In this document: positions 33,909 to 41,889 of the stretch, in pieces
How the letters are laid out: every line of letters starts with the position of its first letter
Numbering within the stretch: position 1 is the stretch's first letter
Source: Streptomyces sp. LUP47B
GTDB taxonomy: Bacteria > Actinomycetota > Actinomycetes > Streptomycetales > Streptomycetaceae
DNA: 64,000 nt
Assembly (NCBI RefSeq): GCF_001746295.1
Contig: NZ_MJAH01000009.1
Coordinates: forward strand, 262,566-326,565
Reading direction: 5' to 3'
Notes under the pieces: model-generated
The model's database searches: none
What the model was told of the DNA's origin: nothing
What the model saw: the letters and a program-made list of their open reading frames with translations, nothing else
Program-made: the position numbers and the translations under genes

Positions 33909-35756
33909 ATGTGCGGAATCGTGGGATACGTGGGGTCGCAGTCGGCGCTCGATGTCGTGATGGCCGGACTGAAGCGACTGGAGTACCGGGGGTACGACTC
34001 GGCAGGTGTCGCCGTGCTCGCGGACGGCGGGCTGGCGGCGGCCAAGAAGGCCGGGAAGCTGGTCAATCTGGAGAAGGAGCTGGTGGAACGGCCGTTGCCG
34101 ACAGGGCTCACCGGTATCGGGCACACACGCTGGGCCACGCACGGCGGGCCGACCGACGCCAACGCGCACCCTCATCTGGACAACGCCGGCCGGGTGTCGG
34201 TCGTCCACAACGGCATCATCGAGAACTTCGCCGCGCTGCGGACCGAGTTGGAGGAGCGGGGGCACACGCTCGCCTCCGAGACCGACACCGAGGTCGTCGC
34301 GCACCTGCTCGCCGAGGAGTTCTCGGTGACGGCCGACCTCGCGGAGGCGATGCGGCTGGTGTGCCGGCGGCTGGAGGGGGCGTTCACGCTGGTGGCCGTA
34401 CACGCCGATGAACCGGACGTCGTCGTGGGCGCCCGGCGGAACTCGCCGCTGGTGGTCGGCGTCGGCGAGGGCGAGGCGTTTCTGGCGTCCGATGTGGCGG
34501 CCTTCATCTCCCACACCCGCTCCGCGATCGAGCTGGGCCAGGACCAGGTCGTCGAACTGCGGCGCGACGGCGTGACGGTGACGGGCTTCGACGGCCGCCC
34601 CGCCGACGCTCAGCCGTACCACGTCGACTGGGACGCCTCCGCCGCGGAGAAGGGCGGCTACGACTACTTCATGCTCAAGGAGATCGCCGAGCAGCCCAAG
34701 GCGGTCGCCGACACGCTGCTCGGTCGTATCGACGCGGCCGGGTCCCTGAGGCTGGACGAGGTCCGGATCTCCGCCGCCGAGCTGCGGGAGGTCGACAAGG
34801 TCGTCATCGTGGCCTGCGGTACGGCCTTTCACGCGGGGATGATCGCCAAGTACGCCATCGAGCACTGGACCCGTATCCCCTGCGAGGTAGAGCTGGCGAG
34901 CGAGTTCCGCTACCGGGACCCGATCCTGGGCCCGCGGTCCCTCGTGATCGCCATCTCCCAGTCCGGGGAGACCATGGACACGCTCATGGCGCTGCGGCAC
35001 GCCCGCGAGCAGGGTTCCAAGGTCCTGGCGATCTGCAACACCAACGGTTCGACGATCCCCCGGGAGTCGGACGCGGTGCTGTACACACATGCGGGGCCCG
35101 AGGTCGCCGTAGCGTCGACGAAGGCGTTTCTGACGCAGCTCGTGGCGTGTTACCTGGTGGCGCTGTACCTGGGGCAGGTGCGCGGGACCAAGTGGGGTGA
35201 CGAGATCTCCGCCGTCGTCCGGGACCTGTCGCACATCTCCGGTGAGGTCGAGCGCGTGCTGGAGACGATGAAGCCGGTGCGGGCGCTGGCGCGGTCGCTG
35301 GCCGACAAGAAGACCGTGCTGTTCCTCGGGCGGCACGTCGGGTATCCCGTCGCGCTGGAGGGCGCGCTGAAGCTCAAGGAACTCGCCTACATGCACGCCG
35401 AGGGCTTCGCGGCGGGGGAGCTGAAGCACGGGCCCATCGCGCTCATTGAGGAGGACCTGCCGGTCGTGGTGGTCGTGCCCTCGCCCCGGGGGCGGTCGGT
35501 GATCCACGACAAGATCGTGTCCAACATCCAGGAGATCAGGGCCCGGGGAGCGCGGACGATCGTGATCGCGGAGGAGGGGGACGAGGCGGTGGTGCCGTAC
35601 GCCGATCACCTGATCCGGATTCCGGCCACGCCGACCCTGCTGCAGCCGCTGGTGGCGACCGTGCCGCTGCAGGTGTTCGCGTGTGAGCTGGCCACGGCCC
35701 GCGGCAACGAGGTGGACCAGCCGAGGAACCTGGCGAAGTCGGTCACGGTGGAGTAG
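33909..35756 (+). CDS. glmS: Glutamine-fructose-6-phosphate aminotransferase (isomerising)
   Basis: 615 residues from the ATG at 33909, which places the catalytic Cys at position 2 (MCGIVGYVG). The N-terminal class II glutaminase domain (about 1-240; THGGPTDANAHPH) is followed by two SIS domains (about 285-605; CGTAFHAGM, ISQSGETMDTLMALR, STKAFLTQ) and the C-terminal DQPRNLAKSVTVE. It makes glucosamine-6-phosphate for GlmM. The 12 residues that an upstream in-frame ATG would add would mask the nucleophile. Streptomyces often encode two GlmS; this one lies in the core block. A 14-bp duplication spans the stop. Confidence 0.97.
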   Translation: MCGIVGYVGSQSALDVVMAGLKRLEYRGYDSAGVAVLADGGLAAAKKAGKLVNLEKELVERPLPTGLTGIGHTRWATHGGPTDANAHPHLDNAGRVSVVHNGIIENFAALRTELEERGHTLASETDTEVVAHLLAEEFSVTADLAEAMRLVCRRLEGAFTLVAVHADEPDVVVGARRNSPLVVGVGEGEAFLASDVAAFISHTRSAIELGQDQVVELRRDGVTVTGFDGRPADAQPYHVDWDASAAEKGGYDYFMLKEIAEQPKAVADTLLGRIDAAGSLRLDEVRISAAELREVDKVVIVACGTAFHAGMIAKYAIEHWTRIPCEVELASEFRYRDPILGPRSLVIAISQSGETMDTLMALRHAREQGSKVLAICNTNGSTIPRESDAVLYTHAGPEVAVASTKAFLTQLVACYLVALYLGQVRGTKWGDEISAVVRDLSHISGEVERVLETMKPVRALARSLADKKTVLFLGRHVGYPVALEGALKLKELAYMHAEGFAAGELKHGPIALIEEDLPVVVVVPSPRGRSVIHDKIVSNIQEIRARGARTIVIAEEGDEAVVPYADHLIRIPATPTLLQPLVATVPLQVFACELATARGNEVDQPRNLAKSVTVE

Positions 35757-35769
35757 TCACGGTGGAGTA
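35742..35769 (+). repeat. 14-bp tandem duplication across the glmS stop
   Basis: GTCACGGTGGAGTA occurs twice in immediate succession (35742-35755 and 35756-35769). The first copy codes the end of GlmS; the second contains the stop codon region of the convergent membrane protein gene. Confidence 0.9.
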
Positions 35770-36263
35770 GTCGGCTGCCCGGTCCGGTACAGGTTGCGGG
35801 CGGCGTGGAGCAGCCAGAACTCCAGCGCGAACCCGGGGATCGCGGCGAATCCGATAGAGGGTTCGTGGATTCCGTTGACGACGAGGGTGACGAGGAGCAC
35901 GGGCCACAGCGTGGCCAGCGCGGTCACGAAGACGAAGTGGCCCGACACCCGCCCGGACGCCCCCTCGCGTTCGGTGCGCCTGGACTCGTCCGCCGGGGTC
36001 CACGGGGCGGGGGCCGTCCGTTCGCGCGGCTGAGGGATCTCCTCGGCCGGGCGGGCCGGAAGGGGTACGACCGCGGCGGCGGGAACGGCCTTGTCCAGTA
36101 CGGCGATCCGCTCGGCCGTGACTTCCCCGTACAGGGTCGGCTCCACGGCCACCCCGAAGCCGTCGAGGCCGGTCAGACACCGGGCCCCGTCGGGTCGGGT
36201 GGTCATCGCGGCACAGGCGTCGTACCGCACGGTGACCAGGCCGCCCGGCGTCGACAGCGTCAC
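35757..36263 (-). CDS. Membrane protein, probably 5'-truncated by the adjacent TnpB element
   Basis: 168 residues if translation starts at the GTG at 36263, which has a GGGGAGG stretch five bases upstream. The frame stays open further upstream and reads protein-like sequence (SGTLHPSLEDDDVTLIIGEA) up to the TnpB coding end, with no other start. This suggests the original N-terminus was lost to the insertion. A Pro-rich linker precedes two C-terminal hydrophobic segments (HFVFVTALATLWPVLLVTLV and a second near 135-150). Function unknown. Confidence 0.6.
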   Translation of the reverse strand: MTLSTPGGLVTVRYDACAAMTTRPDGARCLTGLDGFGVAVEPTLYGEVTAERIAVLDKAVPAAAVVPLPARPAEEIPQPRERTAPAPWTPADESRRTEREGASGRVSGHFVFVTALATLWPVLLVTLVVNGIHEPSIGFAAIPGFALEFWLLHAARNLYRTGQPTTPP

Positions 36264-36334
36264 GCCCGCCTCCCCGATGATCAGCGTGACGTCGTCGTCC
36301 TCCAGGGACGGATGCAGGGTGCCGGAGACCGTTC

Positions 36335-37969
36335 CTAAAGACTGAGTGGGAGTGAGTCCTGTTGCCAGGACTCGTGCTCAGCCGGGTGTCCCGAACGGTG
36401 TTGGGCACCCTGGTCGCCCGCTTTCGCTCCACGGCCCGGCGGCGCGCATCCGGTGCGCGGTCCGGGAACGTGGGGGCGGGTTTCCTCACGCCGACGAATC
36501 TCCGGTCGGGCCTGGACGATCCGATGCCCCGCACCATCACTCCGGTGATGCGGGGGCGGTGTCGTCCGTCGCCGGATCGGGTGGCCGAGGGCGCGTCGCC
36601 CGATCGCGATGCTTGCCGCATCGTGCCGGGAAATCGTGCGGGTAGGGGTGGTGAGCGGTTTTTGCCAGTGCTGGGCGCCCCAGCGGCTGGTGTAGGCGGG
36701 GTCGACCGCGACGACGGCGATGTCCTGTTCGGCGGCCATCGACACCAGCCGGGCTTTGAGCTTCGCGGTGGGGAAGCGGGAGATGAGGCGGCGGAAACGC
36801 TTGTTGCGGCCGTGCTTCTCGCGGCTGGTGCCGTCGCTGAAGTCGAGGTCCTCAATCGCGATCGCGGCGGCCCCGCAGCGCCGGGCGTGGTGCAGCAGCC
36901 GGGTCAGGGCGTGCCGGATCTGCGCGTTCCGGTGCTGGGCGGTGCCGGTGAGGTCGTAGAAGAAGCGCTGCGGTTCGCCGACGGGGTTGCCGTGTACATC
37001 CAGGTGCCAGGCGGCGAGGTGGTCGTCGTTCATGTCCACCCCCACCACGCCCCGCGCCAGCGCCGCCTGAAGCGGCAGGACGGGAGCGGCTGCGCGCTGC
37101 CAGGAGGCGGTGACATACCAGCGGCCGCGCATCACATCGTGGTGGATGCGGTAGGCCACCGCCCGGTTCGCGGTGACCCGGTCACACCACTCCTGACTCC
37201 GGTGCCGAAAGGCCACAGTCGCATCCAGCAGATACCGGCCGTGCGGGGCGTTGGCCAGGCGGGCCAGCGGAGCCGGGAGCTTGAGCGATAACTGGCCGGT
37301 GTCGGTGACGCGGATCGTCTCGTTGCCGAAGCGTTTGCCCGTCTCCCCGTCGGCGGCCAGGAACATCCGCTCCGACCGCCACCGCTCCCGCCACGCCTGC
37401 TCATCCAGTCCGGCCGCTTGCAGGTGGTGGCGGGTGTTCGCGAGGCGTTTGCCGCCGCGCACCACCCGCACCCGGCCCGCAGCCCGGTCCGCCTCCACCA
37501 CCGCGAGCCGGTCCTTGAGCGTCTGCAGACGGCGGGACTTGGCATGCCACTCACCGCGCGAGCCGTACCCGCGCACCAGCCCTTCCCGCTTGTCCGCCTT
37601 GGCACCGAGCGGCCGGGCCAGCCGCGCCTCGATGGACGCGATATGCCCCCGCAGCCGGGCCATGTGGGCGGCCTGCCCGCGCCGGGCCAGCGCCCACTGA
37701 TCATGGGTGGCCTTGGTGATACTGCCCGCCCACCGAGCCGACGACCTCCCCGTCAGCGACCTTTTGCGCACCGCCCACGAGGCCGCATCATGACCCAGCC
37801 CCTGCCGGGAGCGCTCCGCGAGATCCCCGGCCGCCAGCGACCCCAAGTAGACGCCGACCTCGGTGAGCACCGCCGCGTCCGCCTCAGATACTCGCAGCCG
37901 GTCCCGGATCGCCACCCCGGCGGGGCCGGGCACCACGAACGACGCCTCCACCTCCCTCAGTGTGCCCAC
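36335..37969 (-). CDS. TnpB-like RuvC protein lacking the zinc finger (IS200/IS605-type element)
   Basis: 544 residues from the GTG at 37969, which follows GGCGGAGG; an ATG at 38164 in the same frame would add an unlikely Cys-rich leader. The RuvC triad is visible: Asp in VVGVDMNDDHLA, Glu in AIAIEDLDFSD and Asp in SRHDAASIAIGRR. Between the last two, canonical TnpB has a CxxC...CxxC zinc finger after VDPAYTS; here it reads VDPAYTSRWGAQHWQKP with no Cys. An Arg-rich N-terminal half is probably RNA-binding. TnpB proteins are RNA-guided nucleases that help retain their element. No TnpA transposase is present. Genes on both sides are truncated. Confidence 0.85.
   Translation of the reverse strand: MGTLREVEASFVVPGPAGVAIRDRLRVSEADAAVLTEVGVYLGSLAAGDLAERSRQGLGHDAASWAVRKRSLTGRSSARWAGSITKATHDQWALARRGQAAHMARLRGHIASIEARLARPLGAKADKREGLVRGYGSRGEWHAKSRRLQTLKDRLAVVEADRAAGRVRVVRGGKRLANTRHHLQAAGLDEQAWRERWRSERMFLAADGETGKRFGNETIRVTDTGQLSLKLPAPLARLANAPHGRYLLDATVAFRHRSQEWCDRVTANRAVAYRIHHDVMRGRWYVTASWQRAAAPVLPLQAALARGVVGVDMNDDHLAAWHLDVHGNPVGEPQRFFYDLTGTAQHRNAQIRHALTRLLHHARRCGAAAIAIEDLDFSDGTSREKHGRNKRFRRLISRFPTAKLKARLVSMAAEQDIAVVAVDPAYTSRWGAQHWQKPLTTPTRTISRHDAASIAIGRRALGHPIRRRTTPPPHHRSDGAGHRIVQARPEIRRREETRPHVPGPRTGCAPPGRGAKAGDQGAQHRSGHPAEHESWQQDSLPLSL
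36354..36373 (-). other. Hairpin at the tnpB 3' end, possible right-end/guide-RNA scaffold element
   Basis: GAGTCCT and AGGACTC pair around a six-base loop inside the last codons of the tnpB-like gene. IS605-family elements carry subterminal hairpins, and the TnpB guide RNA is transcribed across this 3' end with its guide lying just outside. The element's right end is therefore expected at roughly 36335-36353. The exact boundary cannot be fixed without an empty-site sequence. Confidence 0.4.
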
Positions 37970-38096
37970 TCGTACACCTCCGCCCTGCGGAAGATCCCCG
38001 TCCACGCCAGTCAACGAGCAGCATCCGCAAAGGTCACTCATTCGACCCGCGAACTCGCGTTCCCTCCCGAACCGCAGGCAGCACACCCACATCAGC

Positions 38097-38132
38097 AGAG
38101 CCTCCTGTCGCGCAAGAGCCTCCTGTCGCGCA
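38097..38132 (+). repeat. 18-bp direct tandem repeat upstream of the tnpB-like gene
   Basis: AGAGCCTCCTGTCGCGCA occurs twice without a gap (38097-38114 and 38115-38132), about 130 bases upstream of the tnpB-like start, probably within the left end of the element. Whether it is functional or a slippage product is not clear. Confidence 0.85.
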
Positions 38133-38189
38133 GATGAACCACCGCATCCAGTACAGGCGCTCACCCGCGATCACCAGAAGTCACTCCTG

Positions 38190-38462
38190 CTAAGTCCAGC
38201 GGCAGCAGTTCCCAACCCCGGACGGCGAGAATCGGAGGCCGGCGTGAGGCCCGCCCAGTCGGCGCCTCTCGGTCCGCTCGACACCGGCGAGGAGCGCTGC
38301 CGCGAAGGAGACGTCTTCGGCGGAGGGGATCTTCTCGAAGAAGGCCCGCGTGGCTTCCCAGTCTCCGTCCCAGGCGGCGGTGCGCAGCGGGGCGAGTTCG
38401 GGCACCGCGTCGAACGGGTCGGTCACCGGTGGTCTGGCCCCGCCGACAGCACTTTCGCCCAT
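38190..38462 (-). pseudogene. N-terminal fragment of a hypothetical gene, cut near the TnpB element
   Basis: 90 residues (MGESAVGGARPPVTDPFDAV at the start). The stretch LAPLRTAAWDGDWEATRAFF and KIPSAEDVSFAAALLAGVER reads as the helical start of a longer protein. The last 30 residues (RRRLGGPHAGLRFSPSGVGN onward) look non-native, as if the frame ran into foreign DNA. The gene ends about 220 bases from the tnpB-like start. It is best explained as truncation by the element or an associated deletion. Confidence 0.5.
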
Positions 38463-38526
38463 ACGACGGTCCCCCTGGCCGAGTCGACGCGGTGCTGCGC
38501 AGGCTAGCAGGAGGGGTTACGCGGGG

Positions 38527-38715
38527 TTACTTAGATTCGGGGCCCGTCTTGAGGGCGTTGAGGAAGGCCGTGAAGGTGGGGGTGGGGAGGGTGAGGGTGG
38601 CTCGGGTGGGGGCTTTGGAGTCGCGGATGGATGTGTGGGTCGGGGAGTTGGCTATCTCGACGCATTCGTTGCCGTCGCCCTCGCCCGAGTATGAGGACTT
38701 CTGCCAGTGGTCCAT
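38527..38715 (-). CDS. DUF397 domain protein
   Basis: 62 residues, with the DUF397 hallmarks: W near the start followed by KSSYSGEGDGNECVEIA, then IRDSKAPTRATLTLPTPTFT and FLNALKTG. DUF397 proteins almost always accompany an XRE/DUF5753 regulator in Streptomyces and are thought to modulate it. It starts seven bases after the XRE gene stop, so the two are cotranscribed. The pair resembles WhiJ-type loci that influence development. Confidence 0.9.
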   Translation of the reverse strand: MDHWQKSSYSGEGDGNECVEIANSPTHTSIRDSKAPTRATLTLPTPTFTAFLNALKTGPESK

Positions 38716-38722
38716 GGAGGGC

Positions 38723-39556
38723 TCACAGCTCCTTTGCCAGTCTGTGGATGAAGTCGCGGGACTCGTTCGGTTCGAGTGATACGGCCTCCACCATATGGAA
38801 GCGAGTTCGGTAAATGTTGAGTTGCGCCTCGGAGTCGATGAGGACCGAGCCATGAGGCGCGTCTCGTACCACGGTGTCCAGCTTGGGCAGAGGGCCACCT
38901 GCGTACGTCATCGTGCTGGAAGCGGCAAAGTCGTCCAGATCGAACGGAATGGCTCGCAAGGTGACGTGCTCTGCTTCGGAGAGCTCAAGGAGCCGTGCGA
39001 GCTGGGCCTTTGAGGTGGCACGATCTTTGACCCTGATGCGAAGCGCCGCCTCATGGACCAGTGCCTGGTAGGGGATGGCGATCTTCTGGCGCGCCTTGCG
39101 GTGCTGGATGCGCAGCTCAAGCTCTTCATGAGGGAGTTCGGGCAGCCTGGACGAGAAGACGGCGCGGGCGTAGCCCTCCGTCTGCAACAGGCCCGGCACA
39201 TACAGGACGGCTACGTGGTGCAGGAACCGGGCATGGTGCTCCAGCTCCGACAAGTCGAGGAAGGGCGTGGGCAGCAGGCCCCGGTACTCCTCCCACCAGC
39301 CACGTGTCCGGTCGGTGGCCATGGAGATCAGGGCTTCGATGAACTCCTGGTCGGTGCAGGCGTAGTGGGAGGCGAGGCGGCGCACCCGCTGCTCGCTCAC
39401 GCCGGTGATGCCGGATTCGATGTGGGTGATCTGAACCCGGTTCACCCCTAGCAGTGCCGCGGCCTCGATGGTGGTCAGCCCCGCAGCTTCACGGAGCCTT
39501 CGGAGTTCGACTCCCAGGCGCATCTGACGTGCGGTTGGTTCGCGCCTCTGGACCAT
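38723..39556 (-). CDS. XRE-family regulator with DUF5753 domain (WhiJ-type)
   Basis: 277 residues. The helix-turn-helix spans about 14-65 (LRRLREAAGLTTIEAAALLG, then VNRVQITHIESG), followed by the DUF5753 sensor-like domain (about 90-270; YVPGLLQTEGYARAVF is its signature). Together with the downstream DUF397 gene and the divergent HATPase gene it forms the common actinobacterial triad. In S. coelicolor the WhiJ family acts as developmental repressors relieved by DUF397 partners. The ligand is unknown. It probably autoregulates through the divergent promoter region. Confidence 0.92.
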   Translation of the reverse strand: MVQRREPTARQMRLGVELRRLREAAGLTTIEAAALLGVNRVQITHIESGITGVSEQRVRRLASHYACTDQEFIEALISMATDRTRGWWEEYRGLLPTPFLDLSELEHHARFLHHVAVLYVPGLLQTEGYARAVFSSRLPELPHEELELRIQHRKARQKIAIPYQALVHEAALRIRVKDRATSKAQLARLLELSEAEHVTLRAIPFDLDDFAASSTMTYAGGPLPKLDTVVRDAPHGSVLIDSEAQLNIYRTRFHMVEAVSLEPNESRDFIHRLAKEL

Positions 39557-39599
39557 CTACTGCTCCTCGTTCGGGGTCGGATTACGCGATCACCTTGCT

Positions 39600-39627
39600 C
39601 CGACATACATGTTACCCCTACTGTCGG
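39600..39627. promoter_or_regulatory. Inverted repeat in the divergent XRE/ATPase promoter region
   Basis: CCGACA and TGTCGG are separated by 16 AT-richer bases that include TACATGTTACCCCTACTG. The repeat lies 44 bases upstream of the XRE gene start, in the 174-base divergent gap. It is a candidate operator for the XRE protein, inferred from position and symmetry only. Confidence 0.35.
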
Positions 39628-39730
39628 TGACGCAACGAACACCCTGCGGAAGCGCACCGCTCCGCCCTGCCATGGCGATCGCGGCACTGCCACCGCAGCC
39701 AATCCCCCTCCAAGTGAACGGAGTTGACGC

Positions 39731-40132
39731 ATGCCCGAAAAAGAACCCTGGGAGTACACCCTGTACATCCCGAACGACCTCCGCGCCGTCACCGTCGCCC
39801 GCCGCACCCTCCGCCTGATCCTCACGATGCACGGCTTGATCCGCCTGACCGACACCGCAGAGCTCCTCGCGGCCGAGCTGGTCTCGAACGCCGTACGCCA
39901 TACGAAGGGGCCGGCCGCGCTGCGGGTGCGCTGGTCGGCGGGGGTGCTGCGGATCGGGGCGTGGGACGCGGACCCCGAACCTCCTGAGCCGCCAGGCGAG
40001 TTGGGGGCGCTGGAGGAGGAGGGCAGGGGGCTGGCGCTGGTGCGGGCCTGCGCGGATCTGTGGGGATGGCAGCCGTTGGCCAGACACGGCAACCGGGGGA
40101 AGTACGTGTGGTGCGAGCTGGCGGCGGCCTGA
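39731..40132 (+). CDS. ATP-binding protein, HATPase_c_2 (anti-sigma/RsbW-like)
   Basis: 133 residues. The GHKL fold motifs are readable: N-box ELVSNAVRH near 50-58, the G1-like GAWDADPEPP and the G2-like EEGRGLALVRACAD. Such proteins are serine-kinase or anti-sigma-like ATPases abundant in Streptomyces. It is divergent from the XRE-DUF397 pair, completing the usual triad. An ACGGAG site precedes the ATG. The partner protein cannot be deduced. Confidence 0.88.
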   Translation: MPEKEPWEYTLYIPNDLRAVTVARRTLRLILTMHGLIRLTDTAELLAAELVSNAVRHTKGPAALRVRWSAGVLRIGAWDADPEPPEPPGELGALEEEGRGLALVRACADLWGWQPLARHGNRGKYVWCELAAA

Positions 40133-40141
40133 CGGGCGCGG

Positions 40142-40765
40142 TCAGATGTGGGCCTCGGGAGGGAAACCGGTCCAGCGCAGTTCGGCGGGCAGGTGCCGCA
40201 TGTCGTTGGAGACGAGGACGGAGGCCGCTCGGCCGGGCGCGTAACGGATGACGGTGAGCGCCGCGTTCGCGTGGTTGAGGCCGAGCCAGCGCCACTTCGG
40301 GGCGTGCATGGCGTCCCGGACGAGCCAGGCGACGAGGAAGTTGTGGGTGACGACCAGTTCGTGCCGGTTCGCTTCGCCGTCCACCGGTCCGGTGAACAGG
40401 TCGAGTGCCTGGAGGGCCAGCGCGGCGCCCTGCTCCCGCTCGTCGTCGGTGGTGTCGGCGAGGAAGCGGAGGTATAAGTCGGCTGATTCGGGCGGGAGTT
40501 CATCGCGCTCGGGTACGTAGGGCACGTAATCGCCCGCGACTTCCGAGTCGAGCAGGGGGACGTTCCTCCGTTGGCCGTGGATCAGGCGAGCGGTCTGTGC
40601 CGCCCGCGGCAGCGGACCGTGGTGAATGGCCGTGAAGGGGATGTCCTGGAGCCGTCGGCCGAGCAATGTGGCCTGCTGCCGGCCGACCTGCGTCAACCCG
40701 CTCTCGTCCGGCAACGCCTCGCCGTGCCGGGCGAGGTAGAGGTAACGGGTGGCTGTGCCGGTCAT
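40142..40765 (-). CDS. Histidine phosphatase superfamily protein
   Basis: 207 residues from the ATG at 40765, after a GAGGAG site. The phosphoglycerate-mutase-like catalytic motif is LARHGEA near the start (catalytic His), with GLTQVGRQQATLLG, an Arg in HGPLPRAAQTARL and the second His in LVVTHNFLVAWLV. The substrate is unknown; members act on sugar phosphates, nucleotides or phosphoproteins. It is convergent with the ATPase gene, with nine bases between their stops. Confidence 0.88.
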   Translation of the reverse strand: MTGTATRYLYLARHGEALPDESGLTQVGRQQATLLGRRLQDIPFTAIHHGPLPRAAQTARLIHGQRRNVPLLDSEVAGDYVPYVPERDELPPESADLYLRFLADTTDDEREQGAALALQALDLFTGPVDGEANRHELVVTHNFLVAWLVRDAMHAPKWRWLGLNHANAALTVIRYAPGRAASVLVSNDMRHLPAELRWTGFPPEAHI

Positions 40766-40778
40766 CGCAGGCTCCTCT

Positions 40779-41129
40779 GTGAGCGATCTCCTCAACACAG
40801 GGCTCCTGGAAGTCACCCTGGGCAAGACCCCAGCCGGAGAGAAATGGAATCGGATCATGTCGTTCGTCAGCTACTTCCCCGGCCGGGGAACCGTTCGTGA
40901 GACGGCCTACCTGGAAGGCAAGACGGAAGGAAGGACGGAAGGCGAGGCCAAAGGGATCCTCTCCGTGCTGGAGGTACGCGGCATCCCCGTGACCGACAGT
41001 GTGCGTGAGCGCATCATCAGCTGCACCGATCTCGATCGCATGGACACCTGGCTGGAGCGTTCCCGCACGGTCGAGCGGGCCGAGGACCTGTTCGACGAAG
41101 AGGGAAGCGCCGACAAGCCGATCGCGTGA
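40779..41129 (+). pseudogene. C-terminal remnant of an Rpn-family (PD-(D/E)XK) nuclease-like gene
   Basis: The readable part (LLNTGLLEVTLGKTPAGEKW, FVSYFPGRGTVRETAYLEGK, then EGRTEGEAKGILSVLEVRGI) matches the C-terminal third of long Rpn/DUF-type proteins common in Streptomyces, with the characteristic Glu-Gly repeats and CTDLDRMDTWLERS. The N-terminal nuclease domain is missing: upstream DNA is occupied by the histidine phosphatase start. A GTG at 40779 could start translation, but the product would lack the active site. Confidence 0.65.
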
Positions 41130-41159
41130 CCGGCGCCGGGCGGATCGTAAAGTGCCCGG

Positions 41160-41531
41160 ATGAGCATCATCGGTGTCGGTATCGACGTGGCGGAGATCGA
41201 CCGGTTCGCGGCCTCCCTGGAGCGGACGCCCGGTCTGGCCCAACGGCTCTTCCGGGACGACGAGTTGCTGCTGCCCGGCGGGGAGCGGCGGGGTGTCGCC
41301 TCGCTGGCGGCGCGGTTCGCCGCCAAGGAGGCCCTGGCGAAGGCGCTCGGAGCCCCCGCGGGCCTGCACTGGACGGACGCCGAGGTCTACGTCGAGGACA
41401 GCGGGCAGCCCCGGCTGCGGGTGACCGGGACCGTCGCGGCGCGGGCGGCGGAACTCGGGGTGCGGTCCTGGCACGTGTCGCTCAGTCATGACGCGGGGGT
41501 GGCGTCGGCGGTGGTGATCGCGGAGGGGTGA
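41160..41531 (+). CDS. acpS: Holo-[acyl-carrier-protein] synthase
   Basis: 123 residues. It transfers 4'-phosphopantetheine from CoA to acyl carrier protein. The family residues are visible: Asp9 in IIGVGIDVAEIDRF and Glu57 in RFAAKEALAKALG, both Mg/CoA ligands, and the C-terminal HVSLSHDAGVASAVVI. It lies before nnr and alr, the usual order in Streptomyces, with a small convergent gene in between. Confidence 0.97.
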   Translation: MSIIGVGIDVAEIDRFAASLERTPGLAQRLFRDDELLLPGGERRGVASLAARFAAKEALAKALGAPAGLHWTDAEVYVEDSGQPRLRVTGTVAARAAELGVRSWHVSLSHDAGVASAVVIAEG

Positions 41532-41598
41532 CGAACGGGCGTGGGGCGGCGGGCGTTTGCTCAGGCCGGATTGTCGTGGCGGGCGCGGGCGCCTGTGT

Positions 41599-41889
41599 TC
41601 ACGCGGCCTGGTCCCACTCGGCGTAGACCTCCTCGTTGGTCTGGGGGTCGTCGTCACCGCCGCTGAGGACGTACTTCTCGCGGGCTCGCAGCACGGCCCA
41701 GAGCAGGGCGGAGGCGACCGTGATGTACCAGGGCAGCGGCCACAGGGGCTGCCACCAGGAGGCGCGCGGGGCGACGGTGAGGTCGACGGCGGCCGTGGCC
41801 ATGCCGGCGCCCAGGCTCCAGCACAGCAGGCGCCCGGCCCAGCGGACGGCCAGGGCAAGGGACCAGACGGATCTGTCCGGATCGGTCAT
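41599..41889 (-). CDS. Small two-helix membrane protein
   Basis: 96 residues from the ATG at 41889 (a GGAGG stretch lies 11 bases upstream; an ATG 18 bases earlier lacks one). Two hydrophobic segments are visible: ALAVRWAGRLLCWSLGAGMA and WPLPWYITVASALLWAVLRA. A cytosolic acidic tail DDDPQTNEEVYAEWDQAA follows. No family is recognised. It is convergent with acpS. Confidence 0.7.
   Translation of the reverse strand: MTDPDRSVWSLALAVRWAGRLLCWSLGAGMATAAVDLTVAPRASWWQPLWPLPWYITVASALLWAVLRAREKYVLSGGDDDPQTNEEVYAEWDQAA

Noticed and set aside
37970..38164. Extended Cys-rich N-terminus for the TnpB-like protein
   Set aside because: The frame is open to 38164, but it crosses an 18-bp tandem repeat and has no ribosome binding site. 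The GTG at 37969 has GGAGG.
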